Shown: in pieces, positions 37,245-49,189 of the stretch | Numbering within the stretch: position 1 is the first letter of the stretch | How the letters are laid out: every line of letters starts with the position of its first letter | From: Corynebacterium sp. Marseille-P4321 | Lineage (GTDB): Bacteria; Actinomycetota; Actinomycetes; Mycobacteriales; Mycobacteriaceae | Length of the DNA stretch: 64,000 nucleotides | Direction of reading: 5' to 3' | NCBI RefSeq assembly: GCF_903645305.1 | Contig: NZ_CAHJXO010000001.1 | Location: 806,001 to 870,000 of the forward strand | Notes under the pieces: model-generated | Seen by the model: the letters and a program-made list of their open reading frames with translations, nothing else | What the model was told of the DNA's origin: nothing | The model's database searches: none | Position numbers and translations under genes: made by a program

Positions 37245-37408
37245 TGTGGGGAAATGGTACCCGGGCGGCAACGTATCGGGGAACGGCAGATGGTTGTCGA
37301 AAAGTTACAAAATTTTCCGGCCAAAGTAACCTGCGTCACTGTACGGTTCAATAGTTAAACCGGTCATGGTTTTGAAGTTGTTGTCTCACAAGGTAAGGAT
37401 CTCCAACG
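37245..37408. promoter_or_regulatory. Divergent intergenic region pabAB / TAXI-TRAP operon
   Basis: The pabAB −10 candidate lies at 37254–37259 (− strand). On the + side the region is AT-rich and holds the inverted repeat AAACC-N6-GGTTT at 37357–37372, a possible operator for the uptake operon. AAGGAT precedes the lipoprotein start. Confidence 0.4.
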
Positions 37409-38395
37409 ATGAGAACTCGTACAATCGCAGCTACCCTTCTGACTGCTTCGCTTGTCCTCGCAGGTTGCTCAGACACTGGCGCCTCGGGGGACTCTGCTGC
37501 CGGTGCGGGCGATGGAAGCGTTGATTTCGTAACGATTGCCGCAGGCGGAACCTCGGGTCCCTACTACCAGATCGGCGCCACCATGTCGCAAGTGTTAAAC
37601 CGTGAGCTAGGTGCGGACTCTACGGTGCAAGCGACAGGAGCATCTGTAGAGAACATCCAGCTGCTCGTTGACGAAAACGCCGAGGTTGCCTTCGCGATGG
37701 GCGATGCAACCCGCCAGGCGATCGAAGGAACCGGTCCCTTCGAAGGCAAGGGTGGCGTCTCGGACCTGAAGGCGATCACGGCGCTGTACCCGAACTACGT
37801 GCAGATTGTCACTACGGAGAAATCCGGCATCAAATCGGTTGATGATCTGAAGGGGAAGCGGGTCGGTGTAGGCGACAAGAACTCCGGTGTCGAACTCAAC
37901 GCACAGATGATCCTCGACGCCTACGGACTGAACTATGACGATATCGACGAGGACTTCTTGTCTTATTCCGACGCGATCGACCAGATGAAGAACGGCCAGA
38001 TCGACGCAGCATTCGTCACATCCGGTCTCCCGAACTCGTCCGTAATGGACCTTGCAACTTCCGAAGACGTCGTGGTCGTGCCAATCGAGGGTGCTGGTTT
38101 CGAAGCATTGCAGAAAAAGTACCCGTTCTTCGACAACACCCCGATTCCGGGCGGCACGTACGACGAGCAAGAAGACGTGATGACGGCGACGATCACCAAC
38201 CAACTCCTTGTCTCCCCGAGCTTGAACGATGATCAGGTTTATGCGATCACCAAGGCCCTCTTCGAGAACCTCGACGAGATCCACGAAGCGCACAACGCGG
38301 CGAAGCAGATCACGCTCGAATCGGTCGAGGACGGTATCGCAACCGAGCTGCACCCCGGGGCCCGCAGGTACTTCGAAGAAGTAGGCGCCCTTTAA
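37409..38395 (+). CDS. TAXI-family TRAP transporter substrate-binding lipoprotein
   Basis: A 328-residue solute-binding protein of the TAXI class (TRAP-associated extracytoplasmic immunogenic). It has a lipobox (LVLAGC), then the family start FVTIAAGGTSGPYYQIGATMSQVLN. LKGKRVGVGDKNSGVELNA and the LSYSDAIDQMKNGQIDAAFVTSG segment are typical. It delivers the substrate to the fused permease encoded downstream. TAXI transporters characterised so far take up organic acids such as glutamate, but the ligand here is unknown. First gene of a three-gene operon; the codon usage looks less GC-biased than the neighbours. Confidence 0.93.
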   Translation: MRTRTIAATLLTASLVLAGCSDTGASGDSAAGAGDGSVDFVTIAAGGTSGPYYQIGATMSQVLNRELGADSTVQATGASVENIQLLVDENAEVAFAMGDATRQAIEGTGPFEGKGGVSDLKAITALYPNYVQIVTTEKSGIKSVDDLKGKRVGVGDKNSGVELNAQMILDAYGLNYDDIDEDFLSYSDAIDQMKNGQIDAAFVTSGLPNSSVMDLATSEDVVVVPIEGAGFEALQKKYPFFDNTPIPGGTYDEQEDVMTATITNQLLVSPSLNDDQVYAITKALFENLDEIHEAHNAAKQITLESVEDGIATELHPGARRYFEEVGAL

Positions 38396-38398
38396 GCC

Positions 38399-38896
38399 AT
38401 GTTCTCGCGACCCGTGAGACGAGTTGCCGCAGTCACCGCCACCGCACTGCTCATATTGCTTGGGGTGGTGGGGTTAGCAGCAAGTTCGCAGGGGCAGCCG
38501 CATCTCGTCGTTTCTAACCAGAAAACGGGCGAGGTGTATCTCGATATCGCGGCAGACGACGTGTCGTCTCTTGAGCTGTCGTGGATTCACTCCATCGAGA
38601 AAACTCCGTGGCGCGAAAGGTACATCATCTGCGACGATGAGTTCGAGCTTACGGATGTGTATCTCAAGTCTTACGGCGCCGGAGCACCCACCGACATTGG
38701 AGGAAATACCTCGGTTGAAAACGGCGTGATTCACATCTCCGAACTGCAGACAGGGTACGAAGAGATTTCTTGGGTGCATTCCCACGACACCCACCACAAA
38801 CTCATCGTCTATCCAACTGGGACAGCCGAACCACACGTCATCGCCGAAGATCTTCCGCAACGCACATTTCTGCGGGCGCGGGTTACGAAACTTTAA
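38399..38896 (+). CDS. DUF1850 accessory protein of a TAXI-TRAP system
   Basis: A 165-residue protein with an N-terminal membrane anchor or signal (residues ~8–30) and a DUF1850 domain (SLELSWIHSIEKTPWRERYII … ELTDVYLKSYGAGAPTDIG). DUF1850 genes regularly lie between or beside TAXI binding proteins and 4TM/12TM permeases, and may act as a third small subunit. It starts 3 nt after the binding-protein stop, so co-translation is expected. Confidence 0.87.
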   Translation: MFSRPVRRVAAVTATALLILLGVVGLAASSQGQPHLVVSNQKTGEVYLDIAADDVSSLELSWIHSIEKTPWRERYIICDDEFELTDVYLKSYGAGAPTDIGGNTSVENGVIHISELQTGYEEISWVHSHDTHHKLIVYPTGTAEPHVIAEDLPQRTFLRARVTKL

Positions 38897-38915
38897 TTAA
38901 GAAGAGGCAAACAAC

Positions 38916-40952
38916 ATGTCTTCGAAGATTAGCCACCCGGGCGGAGGACAGCGCCGCGACTCTGCAGATTCGCGGGTGCAGCTCGCTCCGGCCGAGGAAG
39001 TAGAAGCACAACACACCGAGGAAGTCGACTCGAACGCCGTTCTTGAGGAGTTCGACCGCGAATCGAGGTTACGCAGTTTTGCGTCTCGCCCGCTTACCGT
39101 AGGGCTCACGGTAGTTGCAGTGGCGATTTCGCTGTACCACATGTACACCGCCTACTTTGGTACTCCGCCGGTGTTGGTGCACCGGTCCGTTCACGTGGCA
39201 ATGATTCTCGCGCTGGGTTTTGCGCTGTATCCGCCCACGAAAAACGCGACCCGGAACAAGATCCCTTTCTATGACATCATTTTCATTCTGTTGTCTATCG
39301 CCACCGCCGTCTACGTGGTGATGAACTACGAAGACATCGTGCGTCGCGCAGGTGTGCCCACGACGTGGGACGTGATCATGGCGGCTGTTCTAGTGCTCTT
39401 GGTGCTGGAGGCTGCGCGCCGTGTTTCGGGCTGGGCGTTGCCAGTCTTGGGCGTGGTGTTTCTGCTGTACTCCGTGTTTGGCCGCCAGATACCAGGAGTA
39501 TTCCGGCATCGTGGTTACGACTGGGACAGCACCTTTAACTTCCTGTACCTCACAACTGAAGGTGTCTACGGAACGGCCATCGGCGTCGCGGCTTCGTACA
39601 TCTTCCTGTTCGTCCTCTTCGGCGCCGTACTGCAGAAATCAGGTATGGGGCAGTTCTTTAACGACGTTGCTCTTGCGCTCGCCGGACAGCGCCGTGGCGG
39701 TCCGGCGAAAGTAGCGGTTGTTGCATCTGGCTTCCTTGGATCCATCAACGGTGCAGCCGTTGCCAACGTGGTAACCACAGGCGCGTTCACAATCCCGTTG
39801 ATGAAGCGGGTTGGGTACAAACCGGTCTTCGCTGGCGCGGTGGAGGCCTCAGCTTCCGTTGGTGGCCAAATTCTGCCGCCGATTATGGGTGCGGCAGCTT
39901 TCATCATGGCTGAGACGCTGGGCATGCCGTACCGCGATATCGCGATTGCCGCGCTCATCCCGGCGCTGCTGTACTACCTCGGAGTCATCGCCCAGGTGCA
40001 TCTGCGCGCAACCCGCGAGGGACTCAAGGGGATCTCGAAGGACAATCTTCCTGCAGTGAAGGAAGTGATGAAGGAGCGCGGTCACCTCCTCATTCCGCTG
40101 CTCTTCCTCATTTACATGCTGTTCTTCACTGGGCGAACCATTCTGCTTTCGGCGTTGCTGACCATCTTTGTCACGTTGGTGGTTGCCCAGATTCGCCCGG
40201 CTACCCGCATGAGCGCAAAGGAGATCGTAGAGTCGCTGGCGGACGGCGCGAAGACGGCAGTACCGGTTTCCATTGCGTGTGCCGCTGTAGGCATCATCGT
40301 CGGCGTAGTCACGCTTACGGGCTTCGGTGTGAAGCTGTCGAACGTCATTGTGTCTATCGGCGCTGGCAACCTGCTTCTTTCGCTGGCACTCACCATGATT
40401 GCCTGCATCATCCTGGGCATGGGGCTGCCGTCGATCCCGACGTACATCATTACTGCCACGATGGCGGCTCCGGCGCTTGGCCAGTTGGGCGTCGAACCGT
40501 TGGTTGCTCACCTGTTCGTCTTCTACTTCGGTCTTTTCGCAAACATCACTCCGCCGGTGTCGCTCGCTTCTTTCGCGGCAGCGGGACTATCCGGTGGAGA
40601 TCCGGTGAAGACAGGTGTGCAGTCAATGCGACTTTCTCTCGCAGGCTACGTCATCCCGTACATCTTCGTGTTCAACCCAGCGATGCTGCTCCAAGATGTC
40701 TCTGCGTTAGAGGCGATCTTGGTGGCGCTCACCGGTATCGCGGGCGTACTCCTGCTATCGGTGGCCGTGGAAGGCCACCTGATGGTGCGTGTTAACCCGA
40801 TCATGCGGATTGTGTTCGCAGTTGCTGCACTTACCCTCATGTCTCCGGATACGGTGACCGACCTCATCGGTCTGGCAGCCGCTCTCTTTGCCATCGGCGT
40901 CCAATGTGTGCTCGCGCGCCGGGAAGGCTCGCTGTCCATCCGCAACATCTAG
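38916..40952 (+). CDS. TRAP transporter fused permease (4TM/12TM, TAXI type)
   Basis: A 678-residue fusion of the small (DctQ-like) and large (DctM-like) TRAP subunits. A ~60-residue hydrophilic N-terminus is followed by four helices and then the large subunit with GSINGAAVANVVTTGAFTIP, EASASVGGQILPPIMGAAAFIM and ILGMGLPSIPTYIITATMAAPAL. These motifs match DctM elements that bind Na+ and form the elevator core. It works with the upstream lipoprotein as a sodium-driven uptake system. AGAAGAGG lies ~9 nt before ATG. Followed by a strong hairpin. Confidence 0.93.
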   Translation: MSSKISHPGGGQRRDSADSRVQLAPAEEVEAQHTEEVDSNAVLEEFDRESRLRSFASRPLTVGLTVVAVAISLYHMYTAYFGTPPVLVHRSVHVAMILALGFALYPPTKNATRNKIPFYDIIFILLSIATAVYVVMNYEDIVRRAGVPTTWDVIMAAVLVLLVLEAARRVSGWALPVLGVVFLLYSVFGRQIPGVFRHRGYDWDSTFNFLYLTTEGVYGTAIGVAASYIFLFVLFGAVLQKSGMGQFFNDVALALAGQRRGGPAKVAVVASGFLGSINGAAVANVVTTGAFTIPLMKRVGYKPVFAGAVEASASVGGQILPPIMGAAAFIMAETLGMPYRDIAIAALIPALLYYLGVIAQVHLRATREGLKGISKDNLPAVKEVMKERGHLLIPLLFLIYMLFFTGRTILLSALLTIFVTLVVAQIRPATRMSAKEIVESLADGAKTAVPVSIACAAVGIIVGVVTLTGFGVKLSNVIVSIGAGNLLLSLALTMIACIILGMGLPSIPTYIITATMAAPALGQLGVEPLVAHLFVFYFGLFANITPPVSLASFAAAGLSGGDPVKTGVQSMRLSLAGYVIPYIFVFNPAMLLQDVSALEAILVALTGIAGVLLLSVAVEGHLMVRVNPIMRIVFAVAALTLMSPDTVTDLIGLAAALFAIGVQCVLARREGSLSIRNI

Positions 40953-40985
40953 CTACGGCTACAACCGTTAGCCGCAGCACGAAAG

Positions 40986-41018
40986 TAGCCGCCGTCCACG
41001 AGCAGTGGGCGGCGGCTA
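40986..41018. terminator. Long hairpin between TRAP operon and glgP
   Basis: A 14-bp stem (TAGCCGCCGTCCAC/GTGGGCGGCGGCTA, one G·T pair) with loop GAGCA sits between the convergent operons. The − strand reads CTTTCG after the stem, better for glgP than for the + strand operon, which lacks a T-run. Confidence 0.7.
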
Positions 41019-41039
41019 TGGCGTTAACGCGAACTGCGC

Positions 41040-43433
41040 TTAGCCACGAATCGGGGTCGGGTCGATCTTCCACACCTCGTTGGCGTAGTCGCGGATCGTG
41101 CGGTCGGAGGAGAAACGGCCGGTCTCGCAGATGTTGATCCAGCACATCTTCGCCCAGTGGTCCGGGTCGGCGTAGTACTCGTCCGCCATGCGGTCGCGGG
41201 TGTCGCGGTAGTCCGCGAAGTCGCCGAGCACGTAGTACACGTCGGCCGCGTCGTGCCCGAAGCCGTCGAGAAGCGAGGCGCGGATGTCGTGGAAGGCGCC
41301 GGTGCCGTCGTCGTCAAGGGTGCCGTCGACAAGCGCATCGAGTGCCCGCTGCAGCCCCGGGGTCTCAGCTGCGACCTGCTTGGGGTCGTACGTCTTCTTC
41401 AGATGCTGCAGCTCGTTTACTCGAGCGCCGAAGATGTACGCGTTCGACATGGTGACGGAGTCCACGATCTCCACGTTCGCACCGTCCATCGTGCCCAGCG
41501 TCAGCGCGCCGTTCATCATGAACTTCATGTTCGAGGTACCCGAGGCCTCCTTGCCAGCGGTGGAGATCTGCTCCGAGACGTCCGAGGCGGGGATGATCTG
41601 CTCGGCCGGGGAGACGTTGTAGTTCTCCACGAAGACAACGTGGATGTACTCGGAAGCCACCGGGTCGTTGTTCACCAGCTCGCCGATGGTGTTGATGAGT
41701 TTGATGATGCCCTTGGCCATCGCGTAGCCCGGCGCCGCCTTTGCGCCGAAGATGAAGGTGCGCTTCGGGATGTCGCGCTCGCCGTCTTGAGTGATGCGGA
41801 AGTACAGGTCCAGGATGTACAGCGCGTTCATCAGTTGGCGCTTGTACTCGTGCAGGCGCTTGATCTGGGTGTCGAAAATCGAATCAGGGTCGATCTCCGC
41901 GCCCTGGCGGTCTTCGATCCACTCGGCGAAGTCCCGCTTGTTGGCGGCCTTGATCTCGCGCAGCTCGCGCAGCACCTCGGGGTCGTCGGCGTAAGAGCGC
42001 AGCTCTTTGAGCTTGTTCAGGTCGGTGACCCAGTCGTCGTTGCCTGCCAAGCGGTCGAGCAGCTCGCTCAAGCGCGGGTTGCACATGCGCAGCCAGCGGC
42101 GCGGGGTGACACCGTTGGTCTTGTTGTTGAAGACATCGGGTTTGAGATCGTGCCAGAATCCGAGAGTTTCGTCCTTGATGATCTCGGTGTGGATCGCGGC
42201 CACACCATTGATGGAGTAGGAGGCGTAGCACGCGATCCACGCCATGTGCACCATCCCGTCGTGCACCGGCGAGTAGTGGTGCGCCGTCTCCGGGGCGATG
42301 CCGCGCTCCTCCATGTCGATGCGGTAGCGACGGTCGATCTCCATGACGATCTCGTAGACGCGGTAGAACAGCTGGCGGAAGATGGATTCCTCCCAGGTCT
42401 CCAGCGCTTCTTGCAGCACCGTGTGGTTCGTGTACGCGAACGTGTTGGTCACCACGTGCCATGCGTCGTCCCAGCCCAGGCCGTGCTCGTCCATCAGCAG
42501 GCGCATCAGCTCCGGGATGCCCAGCACCGGGTGGGTGTCGTTGAGCTGGATGGAGTTGTACTTGTGGAAGTCGCGCAGGTCCTCGCCGTGGTTGTCGATG
42601 TAATCGTCGATCATCTCCTGCAGCGAGGCGGAGACGAAGAAGTACTGCTGGCGCACTCGCAGCACCTTGCCCGCGTATGTGGAGTCGTTCGGGTAGAGCA
42701 CGCGCGTGATGTCGTGGACCGATTCGCGCTCTAGGATGGCGTCGGCGAAGCGCTGCGAGTTGAACGCGTCGTAGTCGAAGTCGGCCACAGGCGCGGCGTC
42801 CCACAGACGCAGCGTGCCGACGTTGTTGGTGCCGTAGCCGGTGATCGGCATGTCGTAGGGGATCGCGCGCACCGTCATATCGTCGAAGCACACCCGGCGC
42901 TGCTCGGATCCGCGGCGCACGATGAACGGGTAGAAGGACTCCTTCCACGCGTCCGGGTGCTCGCGCTGGAACCCGTTCTCAAACTCCTGGCGGAACAGCC
43001 CGTAGCGGTAGAGCAGGCCGTAGCCGGTGAGAGGGTAGTCCTGTGCCGCCGCCGAATCCAGGAAACAGGCGGCCAAACGTCCCAGGCCACCGTTACCGAG
43101 CGCGGCGTCGTGCTCCGACTCCAGCACGTCCGACAGCTCGAAGCCGTACTCGCGCGACACCTCCGCGGCCTGGTCCACCAGGCCGAGGTTGGTCAGGTTG
43201 TTCAAAAGCGCACGCCCCTGCAGAAACTCTGCGGAGAAGTACGCCGCGCGGCGCGTCGCCTTATACGCTTTGCGGGTTTCGTCCCAGTCGTCCGCGAGCT
43301 GCTCCATCACGGCCGCGGACAGGCCGGTCCAAAACTTCTTCTGTGTGGAGTTCTCCGGCGCGCGGCCGGAGAAACCCCGCACGTGGCCCGGGGCGGCATC
43401 TTTGAAGTTGGGCAGCTTTGCTGGAATTGTCAT
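41040..43433 (-). CDS. glgP: Glycogen/maltodextrin phosphorylase
   Basis: A 797-residue GT35 phosphorylase that releases glucose-1-phosphate from alpha-1,4-glucans. It shows AAYFSAEFLQGRALLNNLTNLG, the glycogen-site region, and the PLP-lysine signature EASGTSNMKFMMNGALTLGTMDGANVE. AAGGA precedes ATG 43433 by 6 nt. C. glutamicum has a glgP paralogue near pyk, and this copy is in the corresponding neighbourhood. GlgX removes the branches it leaves. The 5' region holds an inverted pair of the CGTCGATAAGC motif. Confidence 0.95.
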   Translation of the reverse strand: MTIPAKLPNFKDAAPGHVRGFSGRAPENSTQKKFWTGLSAAVMEQLADDWDETRKAYKATRRAAYFSAEFLQGRALLNNLTNLGLVDQAAEVSREYGFELSDVLESEHDAALGNGGLGRLAACFLDSAAAQDYPLTGYGLLYRYGLFRQEFENGFQREHPDAWKESFYPFIVRRGSEQRRVCFDDMTVRAIPYDMPITGYGTNNVGTLRLWDAAPVADFDYDAFNSQRFADAILERESVHDITRVLYPNDSTYAGKVLRVRQQYFFVSASLQEMIDDYIDNHGEDLRDFHKYNSIQLNDTHPVLGIPELMRLLMDEHGLGWDDAWHVVTNTFAYTNHTVLQEALETWEESIFRQLFYRVYEIVMEIDRRYRIDMEERGIAPETAHHYSPVHDGMVHMAWIACYASYSINGVAAIHTEIIKDETLGFWHDLKPDVFNNKTNGVTPRRWLRMCNPRLSELLDRLAGNDDWVTDLNKLKELRSYADDPEVLRELREIKAANKRDFAEWIEDRQGAEIDPDSIFDTQIKRLHEYKRQLMNALYILDLYFRITQDGERDIPKRTFIFGAKAAPGYAMAKGIIKLINTIGELVNNDPVASEYIHVVFVENYNVSPAEQIIPASDVSEQISTAGKEASGTSNMKFMMNGALTLGTMDGANVEIVDSVTMSNAYIFGARVNELQHLKKTYDPKQVAAETPGLQRALDALVDGTLDDDGTGAFHDIRASLLDGFGHDAADVYYVLGDFADYRDTRDRMADEYYADPDHWAKMCWINICETGRFSSDRTIRDYANEVWKIDPTPIRG

Positions 43434-43487
43434 GGCAGTCCTTCACCTCGGTTTTTGTCGGGGTCGGCGTATGGCACACAAGGGTAC

Positions 43488-43513
43488 CGTCGATAAGCAA
43501 TTGCTTCTCGACG
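43488..43513. repeat. CGTCGATAAGC motif, copy 10, with an inverted near-copy
   Basis: Intergenic. The exact 11-mer (43488–43498) is followed by AATT and GCTTCTCGACG, an inverted copy with one change. Together they can form an 11-bp hairpin with one mismatch, 6 nt beyond the amidohydrolase stop codon. Confidence 0.9.
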
Positions 43514-43519
43514 TCGCGC

Positions 43520-44773
43520 CTACCTTGCCAGATACGTCAACGCCGCAGCGATGCCGGAGTTCGTGGCGGCGCGAATCGTCGGGGCGTACTCCGGCAGGAA
43601 GTTCGACATGTGGTTGACAGGCACGTCCTCGTCCACCCGGCCGGCTGCCACCGCGTCGTCCCACAGCTTCTGCGGGGTGCAGCCGGTGAGCCAGAACAGG
43701 TACGGGCGGCCGAACGCCTGGCCAAGCACCGGGAAGTCCTCAGAAACGGTCTTCGCGTCTGCGGTGATGGAAGCTTCGCCGAAGACGTCATCGAAGGTGG
43801 CGCGCACCGCGTCGTACACCGCCTGGTCGTTGTCCACCAGCTCCGTGTGCGCGAGGTATTCAATCTCCGCCTCGCCGTCCACGCCGGACGCGAGCACCTC
43901 TGCGCGGGCGACGCGCTCGATGGAGGCCAGCACGCGGGCCTTCACCCTGTCGTCGTAGAAACGGGTGTTGAGCTGCAGCTCCGCGTAGTCCGGGATGATG
44001 TTGTGCACCGTGCCGGCGCGAACGCTGCCCACGGTGACCACCGCGAAGTCAGCCGGGTTCACCTCGCGGCCCACAATCGCCTGCAGGCGGGCGATGATCA
44101 TCGCGGCTGTAAACGTCGGGTCGATGGAGTTGTGCGGCATCGAGCCGTGCGCGCCGCGGCCCGGAATGCGGATGCGCAGCGAATCGCACGCAGCAAACTG
44201 CGGGCCCGGCTTCGTCATCACATCGCCCGCGCGGCCCGGCATGACGTGCTGGCCCAGTACTACGTCCGGGGTGGGCACCTTCTCCGTCAGACCGTTGTCC
44301 ACCATGTCCTGCGCGCCCCGGGCGATCTCCTCGCCGGGCTGGAACAGCGCGATGAAGGTGCCCGCCCACGCATTGCGGTTCGCGTTGAGGAAGTCGCACA
44401 CACTTAGCGCCGCGGTGGTGTGAATGTCGTGGCCGCAGGCGTGCATGGTGCCCACCGTGTGCCCTTCGGCGTTTACAACCTGCTTCGTCGACGCGTAGGG
44501 CACGCCGGTGGTCTCCGTGACCGGCAGGCCGTCGAAATCGGCGCGGTAAAGCACGCCCGGTCCCTCGCCGTTTTCAAACACCGCGCAGATGCCGTGCGAG
44601 CCGATCGGGGCAACTACCTCGCAGTCGAAGCGCTCGAGCTCTTCAACGATCTTTGCGTAGGTTTCGTCCTCGCGCATGGAAAGCTCCGGGTTGGCGTGCA
44701 TCCACTCGTAGAAGCCGCGCTGCCAATCCTCGTCGATCTGGTAGCCCTCAATGAGCGCCTTGATGTCGGTCAT
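43520..44773 (-). CDS. M20-family amidohydrolase / aminoacylase
   Basis: A 417-residue M20D metallopeptidase-family amidohydrolase. Metal ligands are seen in MHACGHDIHTTAAL and FQPGEEIARGAQDMVDNG, then GQHVMPGRAGDV and GRGAHGSMPHNS. Overall it resembles corynebacterial N-acyl-amino-acid hydrolases such as the axillary aminoacylase AgaA, but substrate specificity cannot be read from sequence. AAAGGAGA lies ~11 nt before ATG 44773. The DUF4921 gene ends 44 nt upstream on the same strand. Confidence 0.9.
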   Translation of the reverse strand: MTDIKALIEGYQIDEDWQRGFYEWMHANPELSMREDETYAKIVEELERFDCEVVAPIGSHGICAVFENGEGPGVLYRADFDGLPVTETTGVPYASTKQVVNAEGHTVGTMHACGHDIHTTAALSVCDFLNANRNAWAGTFIALFQPGEEIARGAQDMVDNGLTEKVPTPDVVLGQHVMPGRAGDVMTKPGPQFAACDSLRIRIPGRGAHGSMPHNSIDPTFTAAMIIARLQAIVGREVNPADFAVVTVGSVRAGTVHNIIPDYAELQLNTRFYDDRVKARVLASIERVARAEVLASGVDGEAEIEYLAHTELVDNDQAVYDAVRATFDDVFGEASITADAKTVSEDFPVLGQAFGRPYLFWLTGCTPQKLWDDAVAAGRVDEDVPVNHMSNFLPEYAPTIRAATNSGIAAALTYLAR

Positions 44774-44817
44774 TGCTTTTTAGTTCTCCTTTACCTCTTT
44801 GTTGGTCTGCGAGTAAA

Positions 44818-46149
44818 TTACCGATCCAAGTTGGGGTTGTAGCGCAGCTTATTCGGCTCGGGCTTGCATTCCTGCGCAATCGCGATTCCGTCCGCGATTT
44901 TCCCCTCGGCGCGCAGGCGGCGCAGGTTATCCGTCGCCCGGTTGCGCATGTCGAAGGGGGTCAGGGTGTTCACGTAGATCTGGGTCCCGCCTTCGAAACC
45001 GGCGAGGGTGGAAATGCGCCACTTCAGGTTCACGCGCCACGGCATCGGCACGTCTAGGTCGATGGGGCGGTAGTGCCACTCCTCGTTCGTGGCCACCTCC
45101 GCGCCAGTGGCCGCGTGCGCTGCGTGCAAAAGGTCGGAGACGGCGCGCACCTCCTCCGGCGAGTGGTCCCAGGGGTGGGACTGGCGCGACTTCGAATACA
45201 CCGTCATCGTGGGGTAGCGGTGGCCAACGCCCGCCACCAGGATGGCGTGCTCGTTCTCCGCAATCACCAAGTTTTGGTAGAACGCGTGGTTAATGCCCCA
45301 GTCGTTGTACAAGTTTTGGTTCTGGCGCAACTTCGAGGTTTCCGTCTCGGCGTTCACGCCGCGCTCGTCGATAGCAACAAGCTGCTTGTGCAAGTGCTCG
45401 AAGGACGCGCCGGCGGGGGAGAGCCAGTTTTGAAACACCACCACGTAGCGCGAGTACAGGTGCTGGCGCACGAGATCCTCCAGCGCGTCGATAGTAAAAG
45501 CGATGAAGCGGTAATGCTCGTCCGGGCTCAAGGTGCCAGAGCCCGCAAGCTGGGAGGCGTTATCGGCGCCGTCGAGAAAGTGCCTACGCGCGATGATCAC
45601 ATCGTGCCCACCGCCGAAGTACGCCGGGGCGATGTTAAGCAGCTCTTCTTCCGGTAGGTTCGCGGGCTGGCCTGCAGCGGAAAGGCGGGTGCGCACCGTG
45701 TCCAGCACGTGCTGCCGCCCCTCAGGTTCCGCCAGGTAGCGCTCCATGTGTTCCCGGCGCGCCCGCGGCATTTCGTAGCCGTAGTTCTTGCGCCAGTAGT
45801 CGTAGGAGACGATCTCAAACAGGTTCGGCACGCGCCGAAACTCGGGCCGGGTGTGCTCGAGTTCCTCCGGGAGGAGGTCGCGCAGGATCTCAAACGAGCC
45901 GTCCTCGTGCGCCACCAGCCGCGACTTTTCCGGCGGGGTGCGCAGCTTACGGTCCTCGCAGAAGTTGCACGTGTCGGTCTCCGCGCCGGGCAGGAGCGGA
46001 GCGGGCGCAGCCGGTGCCGCGGATAAGGGGCGGTTTCCCCGTCCAGGCACCGTCCACACCTCAGTGCCGGAAAACGGGTTGATTTGCTTCAGCGTCCCGT
46101 CCGCCATGGTCCGAAGCGCTACCTGGTACGAGTGCACAGGGTTGAACAT
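44818..46149 (-). CDS. DUF4921 / GalT-like HIT-superfamily protein
   Basis: A 443-residue protein related to galactose-1-phosphate uridylyltransferase. It carries a Cys pair (CNFCEDRK), the GalT-like region VVVFQNWLSPAGASFEHLHKQLVAID with an H-x-H-x-Q motif (HLHKQ), and HYRPIDLDVPMPWRVNLKWR. It matches the corynebacterial DUF4921 family, for which no reaction is established; nucleotidyl transfer is plausible. ATG 46149 has TACCCT 7 nt upstream (leaderless). Divergent from the next small gene with back-to-back promoters. Confidence 0.82.
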   Translation of the reverse strand: MFNPVHSYQVALRTMADGTLKQINPFSGTEVWTVPGRGNRPLSAAPAAPAPLLPGAETDTCNFCEDRKLRTPPEKSRLVAHEDGSFEILRDLLPEELEHTRPEFRRVPNLFEIVSYDYWRKNYGYEMPRARREHMERYLAEPEGRQHVLDTVRTRLSAAGQPANLPEEELLNIAPAYFGGGHDVIIARRHFLDGADNASQLAGSGTLSPDEHYRFIAFTIDALEDLVRQHLYSRYVVVFQNWLSPAGASFEHLHKQLVAIDERGVNAETETSKLRQNQNLYNDWGINHAFYQNLVIAENEHAILVAGVGHRYPTMTVYSKSRQSHPWDHSPEEVRAVSDLLHAAHAATGAEVATNEEWHYRPIDLDVPMPWRVNLKWRISTLAGFEGGTQIYVNTLTPFDMRNRATDNLRRLRAEGKIADGIAIAQECKPEPNKLRYNPNLDR

Positions 46150-46316
46150 GGCAGCAAGGGTACTCGCGATAGCCTTGAGCTCATGGCAACCATCCAGTTC
46201 GACATCCTGGTTCCCCCGGAAAAGGCAGACGAGGTCCGCGACGCGTTCCAGCGCGCGCTAGACATCCTGGTGCGCAGGGACATGCTCACCGCCGGCAGTG
46301 TGAGGATGGAGCCGGA

Positions 46317-46327
46317 GCTTATCGACG
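46317..46327 (-). repeat. CGTCGATAAGC motif, copy 11
   Basis: In the small hypothetical gene at 46.2 kb, CTT ATC GAC (ELIDDS). Confidence 0.95.
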
Positions 46328-46541
46328 ACTCCATTGAGGCCCAGCTGCGAACAACATACGAGCAGAACCGCGGCGAACCTGCCGACGATGCCGTTGTGCA
46401 CCGTTTGCGTGCTGACGTTGAGGGCGCGCGCAGCCTGAACTCGCTCGCTATGGGGCTCTCGCGCATCCTCACGCCAAAGGCGGACCTGCCGCGAGATCCC
46501 GCGCAGCTGGAACAGGAAGAGCGCTTTGAGCTGCCCGCGAT

Positions 46542-49139
<2,598 letters not shown>

Positions 49140-49189
49140 AACAGCGCGTCGCGCGGTCTCGGGCCCCATAGTGACGTACTGTGGGGCGT

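Noticed and set aside
41157..42734. 525-codon open frame on + opposite glgP
   Set aside because: Shadow of glgP; composition dominated by Val/His/Arg/Gln typical of antisense high-GC frames.
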